This document shows positions 52,887-60,983 of a DNA stretch of 64,000 bases, piece by piece. The notes beneath the pieces are model-generated. The model had not been told where the DNA came from. It did no database searches and saw only the letters and a program-made list of their open reading frames with translations. Origin of the DNA: BOG-938 sp035524315 (GTDB lineage: Bacteria; Pseudomonadota; Alphaproteobacteria; Caulobacterales; Caulobacteraceae). Within the stretch, counting starts at the first letter, position 1. Every line of letters starts with the position of its first letter. A program made the position numbers and the translations under genes. The stretch covers positions 24,053 through 88,052 of the forward strand of contig DATKPD010000039.1 in assembly GCA_035524315.1 (NCBI GenBank), read 5' to 3'.

Positions 52887-54014
52887 ATGAAGACGACTGT
52901 GCAAACGGCGTTCGACTTCGAGGCGGCGGTGGTCGGGGCGGGCGCAGTGGGCCTGGCGTGCGGCTACGCCCTGGCCCGGGCGGGCCTGTCGACCGTGGTG
53001 CTGGAGGCCGAGCGCCATATCGGCCAGGGCATCTCCTCGCGCAATTCCGAGGTGATCCACGCGGGGCTCTACTATCCCACTGGCTCGCTCAAGGCGCGGC
53101 TGTGCGTGGCCGGCCGGCGCGCGCTCTATCCCTTCCTCGAGCGCCATGGCGTGGCTCATGAACGATGCGGCAAGATCGTGGTCGCCACCCGCGAGGCCGA
53201 GGTCGAGCGGGTTCACGCGGTGCATCGCCAGGCCGTGGCCAACGGGGTAGAAGACCTGGCGCTGCTCACCGCCGAGCAAGTTCATGCGCTGGAGCCGCAG
53301 GCGCGGGCGGTGATGGGCCTCTATTCCCCGCACACCGGCATCTTCGACAGCCACGGCTACATGGTGGCGCTGCAGGGCGAGATCGAGGCCGAGGGCGGGG
53401 TGGTGGCCCTGGGCGCGCCGCTCGCCCGCGCCGAGCCGATGCCCCGGGGCTTCCGCATCCGCATCGGCGGGACCGAGCCGGCGAGCGTGACCGTCCGTCG
53501 ACTGATCATCGCGGCAGGCCTGGGCGCCCAGGCTTGCGCCGCCCGGGTCGAGGGCTATCCGGCCGACAATATCCCGGCGCTGCACTACGGCAAGGGCGTG
53601 TACTTCGCCCTCAAGGGCAAGGCCCCGTTCCAGCGCCTGGTCTATCCGCCGCCCACGCCCGGCGCCTTGGGCATACACTACAAGCGCGACATGGCCGGGC
53701 GCGCGCACTTCGGGCCGGACCTGCACTATGTGCAGACCGAGACCTACGACGTCGACCCGGCCCGGGCGCCCGAGTTCTACGCCTATGTGCGCCACTTCTG
53801 GCCAGCCCTGCCCGACGGCGCTCTGTCGCCCGACTATGCCGGCATCCGCCCCAAGCTGCACGGACCGGGCGAGCCGCAGCCCGATTTCCGCATCGACGGG
53901 CCCGAGACGCACGGCCTGCCCGGCCTGATCAGCCTGTTCGGCATCGAAAGCCCGGGCCTGACCAGTTCACTGGCGATCGGCGACGAAGTGGCGGCGCGAC
54001 TGGGCCTACCGTAG
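52887..54014 (+). CDS. FAD-dependent oxidoreductase, L-2-hydroxyglutarate dehydrogenase-like
   Basis: 375 residues of the DAO (D-amino acid oxidase/glycerol-3-phosphate dehydrogenase) fold. Rossmann motif AAVVGAGAVGLACGYALARA. The motif SSRNSEVIHAGLYYP is typical of the L-2-hydroxyglutarate oxidase (LhgO) group. The C terminus has YAGIRPKL and GIESPGLTSSLAIG, also LhgO-like. Likely oxidises an alpha-hydroxy acid. The large hairpin at 54040 follows its stop. Confidence 0.87.
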   Translation: MKTTVQTAFDFEAAVVGAGAVGLACGYALARAGLSTVVLEAERHIGQGISSRNSEVIHAGLYYPTGSLKARLCVAGRRALYPFLERHGVAHERCGKIVVATREAEVERVHAVHRQAVANGVEDLALLTAEQVHALEPQARAVMGLYSPHTGIFDSHGYMVALQGEIEAEGGVVALGAPLARAEPMPRGFRIRIGGTEPASVTVRRLIIAAGLGAQACAARVEGYPADNIPALHYGKGVYFALKGKAPFQRLVYPPPTPGALGIHYKRDMAGRAHFGPDLHYVQTETYDVDPARAPEFYAYVRHFWPALPDGALSPDYAGIRPKLHGPGEPQPDFRIDGPETHGLPGLISLFGIESPGLTSSLAIGDEVAARLGLP

Positions 54015-54039
54015 CAGCGCGCAGCGCCCGAAAAAATGG

Positions 54040-54107
54040 AACCACGAAGGGCGCGAAGAGCGCGAAAGCGCGGCGTTTCCTTCGTGGTCTTCGTGTCCTT
54101 CGTGGTT
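54040..54107 (+). repeat. Long imperfect hairpin built from CACGAAG-type repeats, between convergent genes
   Basis: Left arm 54040-54066 (AACCACGAAGG then GCGCGAAG) pairs with right arm 54081-54107 (ending CCTTCGTGGTT). There is one mismatch and three G-U pairs out of 27. The right arm carries three spaced copies of a TTCGTG-type unit. It lies between the 3' ends of the FAD oxidoreductase and asnB, so it may end transcription from one or both sides. G-U pairs occur in the plus-strand RNA, where they are stable; in the minus-strand RNA they would be A-C mismatches. Confidence 0.75.
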
Positions 54108-54132
54108 AGGCCTTTTACTGCCGCTTCACGGA

Positions 54133-55905
54133 TCAGTCCGTCAGGCGCGCTAACGCCGCCGCCGGCTCCATGCGCTCGGCGTGGATGCCCCACCACACCG
54201 CCAGGAACAGCAGGGGCCAGCGGTGGGCGGCGGACTTGGGGTCGCGGAACACGGCGCGCACCTGGTCGGCGTCGCACAGCTTGCGCACGCCTTCGACCTC
54301 GGCCACGCGCGGGCCGATCAAGGCGGCGCGCGGGGCGATCCAGCTGGCGACCGGGGTGGTGAAGCCCGCCTTGCGCGCAAAGGGATCCGCCGAAGGGCAG
54401 TGCCGCTGAAGCCAGCGGCGCAGCAGCCATTTGCCGAGCCGCCCGTGCAGCTTGAGGTTTTCGGGCAAGCGGAAGGCGAAGCGCGCCATCTCGGGATCGA
54501 GGAACGGCGTGCGGCCCTCCAGCCCGTGCGCCATCAGGCAGCGGTCGAGCTTGAGCAGCAGGTCGGCCGGCAGCCAGCCGGCGATGTCGCGGTGCTGAAT
54601 CTCCTGCAGGCGATCCAGTCCCGGCGGCGGCTCGGTGGCCATGCGCCAGCGCGCGACGGCGGCCGCGCCATGGTCGCGCAGGAAGGGCGTGTCCGCGCGG
54701 GGGCCCGCGGGCCGGCCGCCCAGCAGGGGCGAGCGCAGGGCCCGGCGATAGCGGCCGTAGCCCGCGAACAGCTCGTCGCCGCCCTCGCCGGTCAGCACCA
54801 CCTTGAGCACGCCCTTGGCGGCTTCGGCCAGTTTGTAGGTGGGCAGAACGGCGTAGTCGGCGGTCGGCTGGTCCAGCGCCCAGGCGACCTCGGGCAACAG
54901 GCGCCAGAAGTCGTCCTCGCCGAAGCTGACCTCGCGCCAGTCCAGATTGAGGGCGCGGGCCACCTTTTCCGCCTGCCCCCGCTCGTCGCGCACCGGGGCA
55001 TGGCCGCCCGGCGCGGTGAAGCCGCAGGTGAAGGCGGTGACCGGCCGCGCGTTCAGGCGGCTCATCATGGTCGCGATCGCCGCCGAATCGATCCCGCCGG
55101 ACAGGAACAGGCCGTAGGGCACGTCGGCGCGCTGGTGCACCGTGACCGTGTCCTCCAGAACCTTGTCGAGCTGCTCCAGCGCCTCGGCCTCGCCGCGCGG
55201 CGGCCGGGCGCCCGGCAGGGGGGAAGGAATAGGCGGGCGCACCCGGCGCGGCGCCAGGCGGCCGTAGACCACCTCGGCCACTTCGCCCGGCTTGAGCTGG
55301 CGCACGGTCTTGAACGGGGTGTTGCGACCGGGGGCGTAGTTGAGCGCCAGCATGTCCTCTAGCGGTTCCAGGTCGATCTCGACCTTGCCGCCGAGGACCA
55401 GGGCGCGTGGCTCGGAGGCGAACGCCAGCTTGCCGCCTTGCTGGCGGTAGTACAGCGGCTTGATGCCGAACGGATCGCGGACCAGCCACACCCGTCCGTC
55501 CGGGCCGATCAGGCAAAAGGCGTACATGCCGCGCAGGCGATCGAACGCCCTCTCGCCCTCGCGGGCATAGATGTGCAGCAGGGGCTCAAAATCCGAGCCG
55601 GTCGTCAGCTCGCCCTTGAGCCCGAATTGCTCGATCAGTTCGCGATAGTTGTAGATCTCGCCGTTGCCGATCACGGTGCAGCCGGCGGCGTGCAGCGGCT
55701 GCCAGCCGCCCTCCAGATCGATGATCGACAGGCGCGCGTGGGCCAGGGCCGCCAGGGGTCGGTCGGACGCCTGGCCCCGGCCCATCAGGGTCTCGCCGCG
55801 AATGCCGTCAGGCCCCCGGTGCGCCAGGGTGCGGATCATGGTCTGAGCCTGAGCCTGCATCTGGCCCTCACCCGCCTCGCCGATCACGCCCGCAATACCG
55901 CACAT
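54133..55905 (-). CDS. asnB: Asparagine synthetase (glutamine-hydrolysing)
   Basis: 590 residues. The N-terminal glutaminase starts MCGIAGVIG with the catalytic Cys2, with RGPDGIRGE, ARLSIIDL and NGEIYNYREL. The C-terminal synthetase has LSGGIDSAAIATMMS (PP-loop) and TGEGGDELFAGYGRYRR. The gene begins directly after the glycosyltransferase TGA, without a gap, so it is likely part of a two-gene operon. Such pairs are often found in surface polysaccharide loci, where the enzyme may amidate a sugar acid rather than make asparagine. Confidence 0.9.
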   Translation of the reverse strand: MCGIAGVIGEAGEGQMQAQAQTMIRTLAHRGPDGIRGETLMGRGQASDRPLAALAHARLSIIDLEGGWQPLHAAGCTVIGNGEIYNYRELIEQFGLKGELTTGSDFEPLLHIYAREGERAFDRLRGMYAFCLIGPDGRVWLVRDPFGIKPLYYRQQGGKLAFASEPRALVLGGKVEIDLEPLEDMLALNYAPGRNTPFKTVRQLKPGEVAEVVYGRLAPRRVRPPIPSPLPGARPPRGEAEALEQLDKVLEDTVTVHQRADVPYGLFLSGGIDSAAIATMMSRLNARPVTAFTCGFTAPGGHAPVRDERGQAEKVARALNLDWREVSFGEDDFWRLLPEVAWALDQPTADYAVLPTYKLAEAAKGVLKVVLTGEGGDELFAGYGRYRRALRSPLLGGRPAGPRADTPFLRDHGAAAVARWRMATEPPPGLDRLQEIQHRDIAGWLPADLLLKLDRCLMAHGLEGRTPFLDPEMARFAFRLPENLKLHGRLGKWLLRRWLQRHCPSADPFARKAGFTTPVASWIAPRAALIGPRVAEVEGVRKLCDADQVRAVFRDPKSAAHRWPLLFLAVWWGIHAERMEPAAALARLTD

Positions 55906-56931
55906 TCACGCCACTCCATACCGGCCGAGCAGCGTGCGCCACTCCGCCACCACACGCGCCCTGGAGAACTCGCCCGACACCCGCGCGGCGCCGGCCTGCG
56001 CCAGACGCGCGCCCAGGGCCGGCTCCTCGATCAGTCGACGCGCGGCCACGGCCAGGGCCTCGTCATCGTCGATGGGCGCGAGCAAGCCGTCCACACCGGG
56101 CGCGATCAAATCCTTGGGACCCTGGCTGGCGGCGGCCACCACCGGCAGGCCGTGGGCCCAGGCCTGGATCACCACATTGCCCAGGGGCTCGTAGCGCGAG
56201 GGGAACAGGCAGGCGTCGGCCGCGCGGTAGAGGGCCGAAGCGTCCTCGCGCCAACCCAGAAAGCGCACGCGCGGGGCAACGCCCAACTCGGCCGCCAGGG
56301 CCTTGAGGTCCGCCTCCAATGGCCCGGAACCGGCGATCCACAGCCAGGCCTCGGGCAGGCGCGCCAGGGCCTTGAGGGCGACATCGTGCGCCTTGGCCGG
56401 GTGCAGACGACCAAGCGCCAGGAACAGCGGCGCGTCGGCTGGCGTGTCGAGGCTGGTGCGGTCCACGGCGGGCTCGGGGCCGGGCTCGGCGAAGTTGGGG
56501 ATGTACAGCGCCCGCTCGGCCGGCCAGCCCTGACGCGTGATCCAGGCCTGGATGTCGCGCGTGTTGCCGACCAGGGCGTCAAAGCCGCGATAGTATTTCA
56601 GATCGTAGTAGCCGCCGAGCCGGCCGATGCGGGCCCACGGGCCCTTGGGCGAAAACCGCGCCGCCCGGCTCATCCAGGCGATCAGGGCTTGGGCGTCATG
56701 GCGCTTGGCCAGGGCGGCGACCTTGCCCCGGGACACGAAGTCGAGCGGACCGCCAAAGGGCGCGGTGACAAAAGGCACGCCCAGAGCCTGAAGCCGGGCC
56801 TCGCGCCCCGCGTGGGGCCGGATAGCGCAGGCCTGCCGCAGGCCGTCTTGCGCCAGCGCCTGGACCAGGGCCAGGTAATAGGTCTCGGCCCCGCCGTCGC
56901 CCGCCGAGCCCAGGAGTTGCAGCACGCTCAT
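55906..56931 (-). CDS. Glycosyltransferase family 4
   Basis: 341 residues from ATG 56931. N-terminal VLQLLGSAGDGGAETYYLAL (GT-B glycine-rich loop). C-terminal nucleotide-sugar site: ALGRLHPAKAHDVALKAL, IAGSGPLEADLKALA, VRFLGWREDASALYRAADA, FPSRYEPLGNVVIQAWAHG (EPLGNV, catalytic Glu). The stop abuts the asnB ATG. Likely acts in surface polysaccharide or glycolipid synthesis. Confidence 0.9.
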   Translation of the reverse strand: MSVLQLLGSAGDGGAETYYLALVQALAQDGLRQACAIRPHAGREARLQALGVPFVTAPFGGPLDFVSRGKVAALAKRHDAQALIAWMSRAARFSPKGPWARIGRLGGYYDLKYYRGFDALVGNTRDIQAWITRQGWPAERALYIPNFAEPGPEPAVDRTSLDTPADAPLFLALGRLHPAKAHDVALKALARLPEAWLWIAGSGPLEADLKALAAELGVAPRVRFLGWREDASALYRAADACLFPSRYEPLGNVVIQAWAHGLPVVAAASQGPKDLIAPGVDGLLAPIDDDEALAVAARRLIEEPALGARLAQAGAARVSGEFSRARVVAEWRTLLGRYGVA

Positions 56932-56972
56932 CGCGGCCAACTTAGCCGCTTCACGCCCGCTTCCCAACCCGC

Positions 56973-57001
56973 TTGAACAGGACGGCCCTCGCCCCTATAA
57001 A
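56973..57001 (+). promoter_or_regulatory. Probable promoter of tRNA-Met
   Basis: TTGAAC (56973-56978), 17-base spacer, TATAAA (56996-57001), about 24 bases upstream of the tRNA. A good match to the housekeeping consensus. Confidence 0.65.
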
Positions 57002-57024
57002 CCCGCCCTCGCTCTGGCGCCCAT

Positions 57025-57101
57025 GGCTGGGTAGCTCAGATGGTTAGAGCGGTGGATTCATAACCCACAGGTCGGCGGTTCGATCCCGCCCCCAGCTACC
57101 A
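57025..57101 (+). tRNA. tRNA-Met (anticodon CAT)
   Basis: 77-base cloverleaf: acceptor GGCTGGG/CCCAGCT with a G-U first pair, D loop with AGCTCAGATGGTTAGAGC, anticodon loop TTCATAA (CAT), T arm GGCGG-TTCGATC-CCGCC, encoded CCA. Called elongator Met by its D-arm and anticodon stem; a tRNA-Ile with modified CAT cannot be excluded from sequence alone. Confidence 0.93.
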
Positions 57102-57149
57102 GAGCGTTACTGCACACCGTCAATGCGCCGAGCATTGACCCCCTCCAAG

Positions 57150-57362
57150 TTACGCACCCTTGGGAATCGGCCAACTCAGCCACTCCGCCATCAGATCGGC
57201 GATGTGCAGGTCGTCTGACGCGGAATAGTCCTCGCGCCACGTGCGCAGCAGCGCCGCCACGGCGTCAGCCTCCTCCTCGCTCGGGAAAAGGCCAAGATAT
57301 CCTTCATCGTGATCGATCGCCCATGACCGTTCTTCGCGGGCCACTTCGATATGTCGCACCAT
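57150..57362 (-). CDS. Hypothetical small protein
   Basis: 70 residues from ATG 57362 with an AACGGAGAACG ribosome site. Acidic, with Trp-rich C terminus (DLMAEWLSWPIPKGA). No family recognised. The first of three small minus-strand genes between tRNA-Met and the sulfate importer. Confidence 0.6.
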   Translation of the reverse strand: MVRHIEVAREERSWAIDHDEGYLGLFPSEEEADAVAALLRTWREDYSASDDLHIADLMAEWLSWPIPKGA

Positions 57363-57457
57363 CGTTCTCCGTTTGACTGTCATCCCCGAGCAGGGTCTCG
57401 CCGCCAGCCGCACCAGCCACGCCCAGCGCCGGCGTTAAGGCGAACCGGCGAGCACGA

Positions 57458-57844
57458 TCACCCATCGACAGGCTGTGCGGCCGCCGAGGGATCCGATGCG
57501 TCCCGGTCCGGTAACGAGGCTGGGGCCAAGCCGCCTTTGAGCTTCGCGCGGGGCGCGGTCCGGATTGACCGATCCCTTGATCGCTGCGCCGGGCGAAGAT
57601 CGTTCGGCAGGTCAGGATGAACCACGCTGGGTTCCATGCCGGTCGGGGCGGTGCGCCCCGCGCCCTGAGACTGCACAACGTTCAGGGCCGACGGCGGATC
57701 GGCGCTGGACTCGCCTTCCGCCGCAAGGTCGGCTTGAGCCCGCTCCCAATAATAGTCCGACCGCCCATCGGGCCTGCCGTCGCGTGACCAGAGCTCGTAA
57801 GCCCGCAGCCGGGTGCGTTGTTCGACGTCAATGTCTTCGTCCAT
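57458..57844 (-). CDS. DUF2934-domain protein
   Basis: 128 residues from ATG 57844 (GGAGG 7 bases before). The N terminus has RTRLRAYELWSRDGRPDGRS-type sequence and YYWERAQADLAAEG, the DUF2934 signature. The rest is proline/serine-rich and probably disordered. Function of DUF2934 is unknown. Confidence 0.75.
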   Translation of the reverse strand: MDEDIDVEQRTRLRAYELWSRDGRPDGRSDYYWERAQADLAAEGESSADPPSALNVVQSQGAGRTAPTGMEPSVVHPDLPNDLRPAQRSRDRSIRTAPRAKLKGGLAPASLPDRDASDPSAAAQPVDG

Positions 57845-58003
57845 GACATCCTCCATGGGCGCGCCGGCGCCCATAGCGGCAACTGTTGTGCGGGACATTC
57901 GATCCGTTGAGACTGGTCGGAATCTGCGACTCCAGGCGCAGGCTGCGCCCGTGATGCTCATCAGGACCATGAGGCGTTTGGCCGCGCCAAGGCGCGCCCT
58001 AAG

Positions 58004-58204
58004 TCAGGCTTCGTCGCCAGCGTCGAGCACGGCGTGGAGATGATCGCGGAAGGAGGGATCGCCGCGGGAGAGCAGTTTCGACACCTGGGCCAGTTCCCCC
58101 CGGGCCGTGTCCAGATCGTAAATCCCCTCCGCGTGCCGGATGAGCACGCAATCGAAATAGCGATCAAGCAATTCGAGGTCGTCTGACGTCAGGTCGATGT
58201 GCAT
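58004..58204 (-). CDS. Hypothetical small acidic protein
   Basis: 66 residues, helical and acidic (TSDDLELLDRYFDCVLIRHA, then LDTARGELAQVSKLLSRGD). Clean ATG start but only a weak ribosome site. No family recognised. Confidence 0.6.
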   Translation of the reverse strand: MHIDLTSDDLELLDRYFDCVLIRHAEGIYDLDTARGELAQVSKLLSRGDPSFRDHLHAVLDAGDEA

Positions 58205-58250
58205 GAAGCCACCCTACCGCCGCCTGACCACGGGGGAAAGCCGATGCGGC

Positions 58251-59432
58251 TTACTCGGCGAACACGAACACCCGCCGCGGGCGCAGGCGCACCGGCACGC
58301 CGACGCCCAGACCGGCGGGGGTGAGGACGCGCGGCAGATCGACGGTGAACCCGGCGCCGTCGGCGGCGCGGGCCTCGACCCGCACCAGGCCGCCCTGGTT
58401 CAGCACCCCCTCGACCACGGCCTGAACGCCTGGGCCGTCGAAGGCCAGTTCGGTTTCGTGCGGCCGGAACCACGCCGTGGTCTGGGCGGCCGCGCCGGGC
58501 GCGGCCACGGCCGGGGCGGCGAAGCCGTCGAAGGTCGCCAGGTCTCCGGCGAGGTGGCACGGCAGGCGATTGGACTCGCCCAGGAAATCGAACACGAAGG
58601 CCGAGGCTGGGTGCTCGTGCAGCGCCTCGGGCGCGCCGACCTGCTCGATGCGGCCCTGCTTGAGCACGGCCACGCGGTCGGCCAGGTCCATCGCCTCTTC
58701 CTGGTCGTGGGTGACGAAGATGGTGGTCACGCCGGTCTCGTCGTGGATGCGCCGCAGCCAGTAGCGCAACTCCTTGCGCACCTTGGCGTCGAGGGCCCCG
58801 AACGGTTCGTCGAGCAGCAGCACGCGCGGCTCGATCGCCAGAGCCCGGGCCAGGGCCACGCGCTGCTGCTGACCGCCCGACAGTTGGCGCGGATAACGGC
58901 CTCCCAGATCGGCGAGCTGAATCAGCTCCAGCAGACGCTGCACCTTGGCCTGGACCTCGGCCTTAGACGGGCGCTCGCCCTGGGGCCTCACGGTGGGCCC
59001 AAAGGCGATGTTCTTGGCCACGGTCATGTGCCGGAAGAGGGCATAGGATTGGAACACCATGCCCACGCGGCGCTGTCGCGGGGTCTGGGCCAGGAAGTCC
59101 TCGCCATCGAGCGACACGGCGCCAGAGTCAGGCCGCTCCAGGCCGGCGATCACGCGCAACAGGGTGGTCTTGCCCGAGCCGGAGGGGCCCAGCAGGGCCA
59201 GGAACTCGCCCGGCTCGACGTCGATCGACACGCCGTTAAGCGCAGGGAAACGCCCGAAGCGCTTGGCGACGTCGCGGACCTTGAGGCCCTCGGCGCGGCC
59301 GTCAGCGCCGCGCGCCGTGGGCGAGCTCGCTGGCGAAGCGCCATTCGAGGACGGTCTTGACCGCGAGCGTGACGAGGGCGAGTCCCGCCAGGAGCGAGGC
59401 GACGGCGAAGGCTGCGACGAAGTTGTAGTCAT
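58251..59432 (-). CDS. cysA: Sulfate/thiosulfate ABC transporter ATP-binding protein
   Basis: ATPase of the sulfate importer. Walker A GPSGSGKTT, Q-loop MVFQSYALFRHMTV, signature LSGGQQQRVALARAL, Walker B VLLLDEPFGALD, H-loop FVTHDQEEAMD. A C-terminal TOBE-like regulatory part ends in RPRRVFVFAE. The start is unclear: the conserved protein should begin near GLKVRDVAKRF (~59285), but no ATG, GTG, TTG or CTG lies in frame there. The nearest in-frame ATG is 59432, deep inside cysW, giving about 45 unlikely extra residues. A non-standard start or a sequence error is possible. Confidence 0.9.
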   Translation of the reverse strand: MTTTSSQPSPSPRSWRDSPSSRSRSRPSSNGASPASSPTARGADGRAEGLKVRDVAKRFGRFPALNGVSIDVEPGEFLALLGPSGSGKTTLLRVIAGLERPDSGAVSLDGEDFLAQTPRQRRVGMVFQSYALFRHMTVAKNIAFGPTVRPQGERPSKAEVQAKVQRLLELIQLADLGGRYPRQLSGGQQQRVALARALAIEPRVLLLDEPFGALDAKVRKELRYWLRRIHDETGVTTIFVTHDQEEAMDLADRVAVLKQGRIEQVGAPEALHEHPASAFVFDFLGESNRLPCHLAGDLATFDGFAAPAVAAPGAAAQTTAWFRPHETELAFDGPGVQAVVEGVLNQGGLVRVEARAADGAGFTVDLPRVLTPAGLGVGVPVRLRPRRVFVFAE

Positions 59433-60144
59433 TGTAGAGCGCTTCCACATGAAGGGGCATGGTGTCGGTCAGGCCGCGGATGTGGCCCGACACCACCGAG
59501 ACCGCGCCGAATTCACCCATGGCGCGGGCGTTGCAGAGCAGGACGCCGTAGACCAGCGCCCAGGCGATGTTAGGCAGGGTGACGCGCCCGATAATGTCGC
59601 GCCCGCCGGCGCCAAGGGTGACGGCGGCGATCTCCTCGTCGGTTCCCTGCGCCTGCATCAGAGGGATCAGTTCACGCGCGACGAAGGGGAAGGTGACGAG
59701 GATCGTGGCCAGCAGGATGCCGGTGTAGGTAAAGATGATCCGCACCCCCCACTGGTCCAGCAGCGGGCCGAACCAGCCGTTGGCGCCGAACACCAGCACC
59801 CACACCAGGCCCGAGATCACCGGCGAGAGCGAGAACGGCAGGTCGATCAGCGACAGCAGCAGGCCCTTGCCGCGGAACTCGAACTTGGCGATGGCCCAGG
59901 CCGCCGCCAGACCGAAGGCGGCATTGAGCGGCACCGCCAGCACGGCCACCCGAAGGGTCAAGGCGATCGCGGCAAGGGCGTCCGGGTCCTTGATCGCCGC
60001 GACATAGGCGCCGGCGCCCTGGCGGAAGGCCTCAATGAACACCGACACCAGCGGCAGCAGGATGGTCAGGCCCATCCACAGCACCGCCGCGCCGACGATC
60101 AGCCAGGCGGCGCCCTTGGGCCTTTCGGGGGTGACTGCCCTCAT
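59302..60144 (-). CDS. cysW: Sulfate ABC transporter permease CysW
   Basis: 280 residues, six membrane helices. Permease-ATPase contact loop LGAGGRDIIGRVTLPNI and the Cys-family conserved GEFGAVSVVSGHIRGLTDTM. Works with CysT and CysA. Its start overlaps the cysT stop by 4 bases. Confidence 0.94.
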   Translation of the reverse strand: MRAVTPERPKGAAWLIVGAAVLWMGLTILLPLVSVFIEAFRQGAGAYVAAIKDPDALAAIALTLRVAVLAVPLNAAFGLAAAWAIAKFEFRGKGLLLSLIDLPFSLSPVISGLVWVLVFGANGWFGPLLDQWGVRIIFTYTGILLATILVTFPFVARELIPLMQAQGTDEEIAAVTLGAGGRDIIGRVTLPNIAWALVYGVLLCNARAMGEFGAVSVVSGHIRGLTDTMPLHVEALYNDYNFVAAFAVASLLAGLALVTLAVKTVLEWRFASELAHGARR

Positions 60145-60983
60145 CGGCCCGCCCGGAACACCAGGGCCTGGCCCACATTGATCACCAGCAGCGCGGCGAA
60201 CGACAGGGCGAGCATGGCCAGGCCGACCGACGCCGCGCCGGCGTAGTCGAACTCGCCCAGCTTGATCACGATCAGCAGGGGCGCGATCTCGGACTTCATC
60301 GGCAGGTTGCCGGCGATGAAGATCACTGAGCCGTACTCGCCCACCGCTCGGGCGAAGGCCAGGGAGAAGCCCGTGGCCAGGGCCGGGCCGAGCGCGGGCA
60401 GGATCACGGTCACGAGACGTCGCCAGGGGCCGGCGCCCAGGGTCAGGGCCGCTTCCTCGACCTCGGCGTCGAGGTCCTGCAGCACGGGCTGGACCGAGCG
60501 CACCACGAACGGCAGGCCCACGGCGATCAGGGCCACGAACACGCCAAGCGGGGTATAGGCGATCTTCACGCCCAGCGGCGCGAGGAGGCCGCCGATCCAG
60601 CCGTGCGGCGCGTACAGGGTGGCGAGCGCGATTCCGGCCACGGCGGTGGGTAGGGCGAACGGCACATCGACCAGGGCGTCGAGCAGCCGGCGGCCGGGGA
60701 AGTCATAGCGCGTCAGAGCCCAGGCCGTGCCCAGGCCCATCACCAGATTGACCGCTGAGGCCACAAACGCCGCGCCGAAACTGAGCCGCAGCGACGCCAG
60801 CACGCGGGGGTTCGAGATCGTCCGCCAGAACCCGTCCAGCCCGTGCTCCCACGGCCGTGCAACCAGGGCCGCCAGCGGGATCAGCACGATCAGGCTGAGA
60901 TAAGCGACCGTGAATCCGAGCGCCGGCCAGAACCCTGGCAGGACGCTCGGCTCGCGCAGCCTGGGCAGGCTGAGGGCGGTCAA
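60141..60983 (-). CDS. cysT: Sulfate ABC transporter permease CysT
   Basis: 280 residues from TTG 60983, whose codon overlaps the binding-protein stop (TTGA). Helices are regularly spaced; LGAGPWRRLVTVILPAL is the ATPase contact loop, and VGEYGSVIFIAGNLPMKSEI is typical of CysT/CysU. In-frame sequence upstream of the TTG is not permease-like. Confidence 0.93.
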   Translation of the reverse strand: MTALSLPRLREPSVLPGFWPALGFTVAYLSLIVLIPLAALVARPWEHGLDGFWRTISNPRVLASLRLSFGAAFVASAVNLVMGLGTAWALTRYDFPGRRLLDALVDVPFALPTAVAGIALATLYAPHGWIGGLLAPLGVKIAYTPLGVFVALIAVGLPFVVRSVQPVLQDLDAEVEEAALTLGAGPWRRLVTVILPALGPALATGFSLAFARAVGEYGSVIFIAGNLPMKSEIAPLLIVIKLGEFDYAGAASVGLAMLALSFAALLVINVGQALVFRAGR

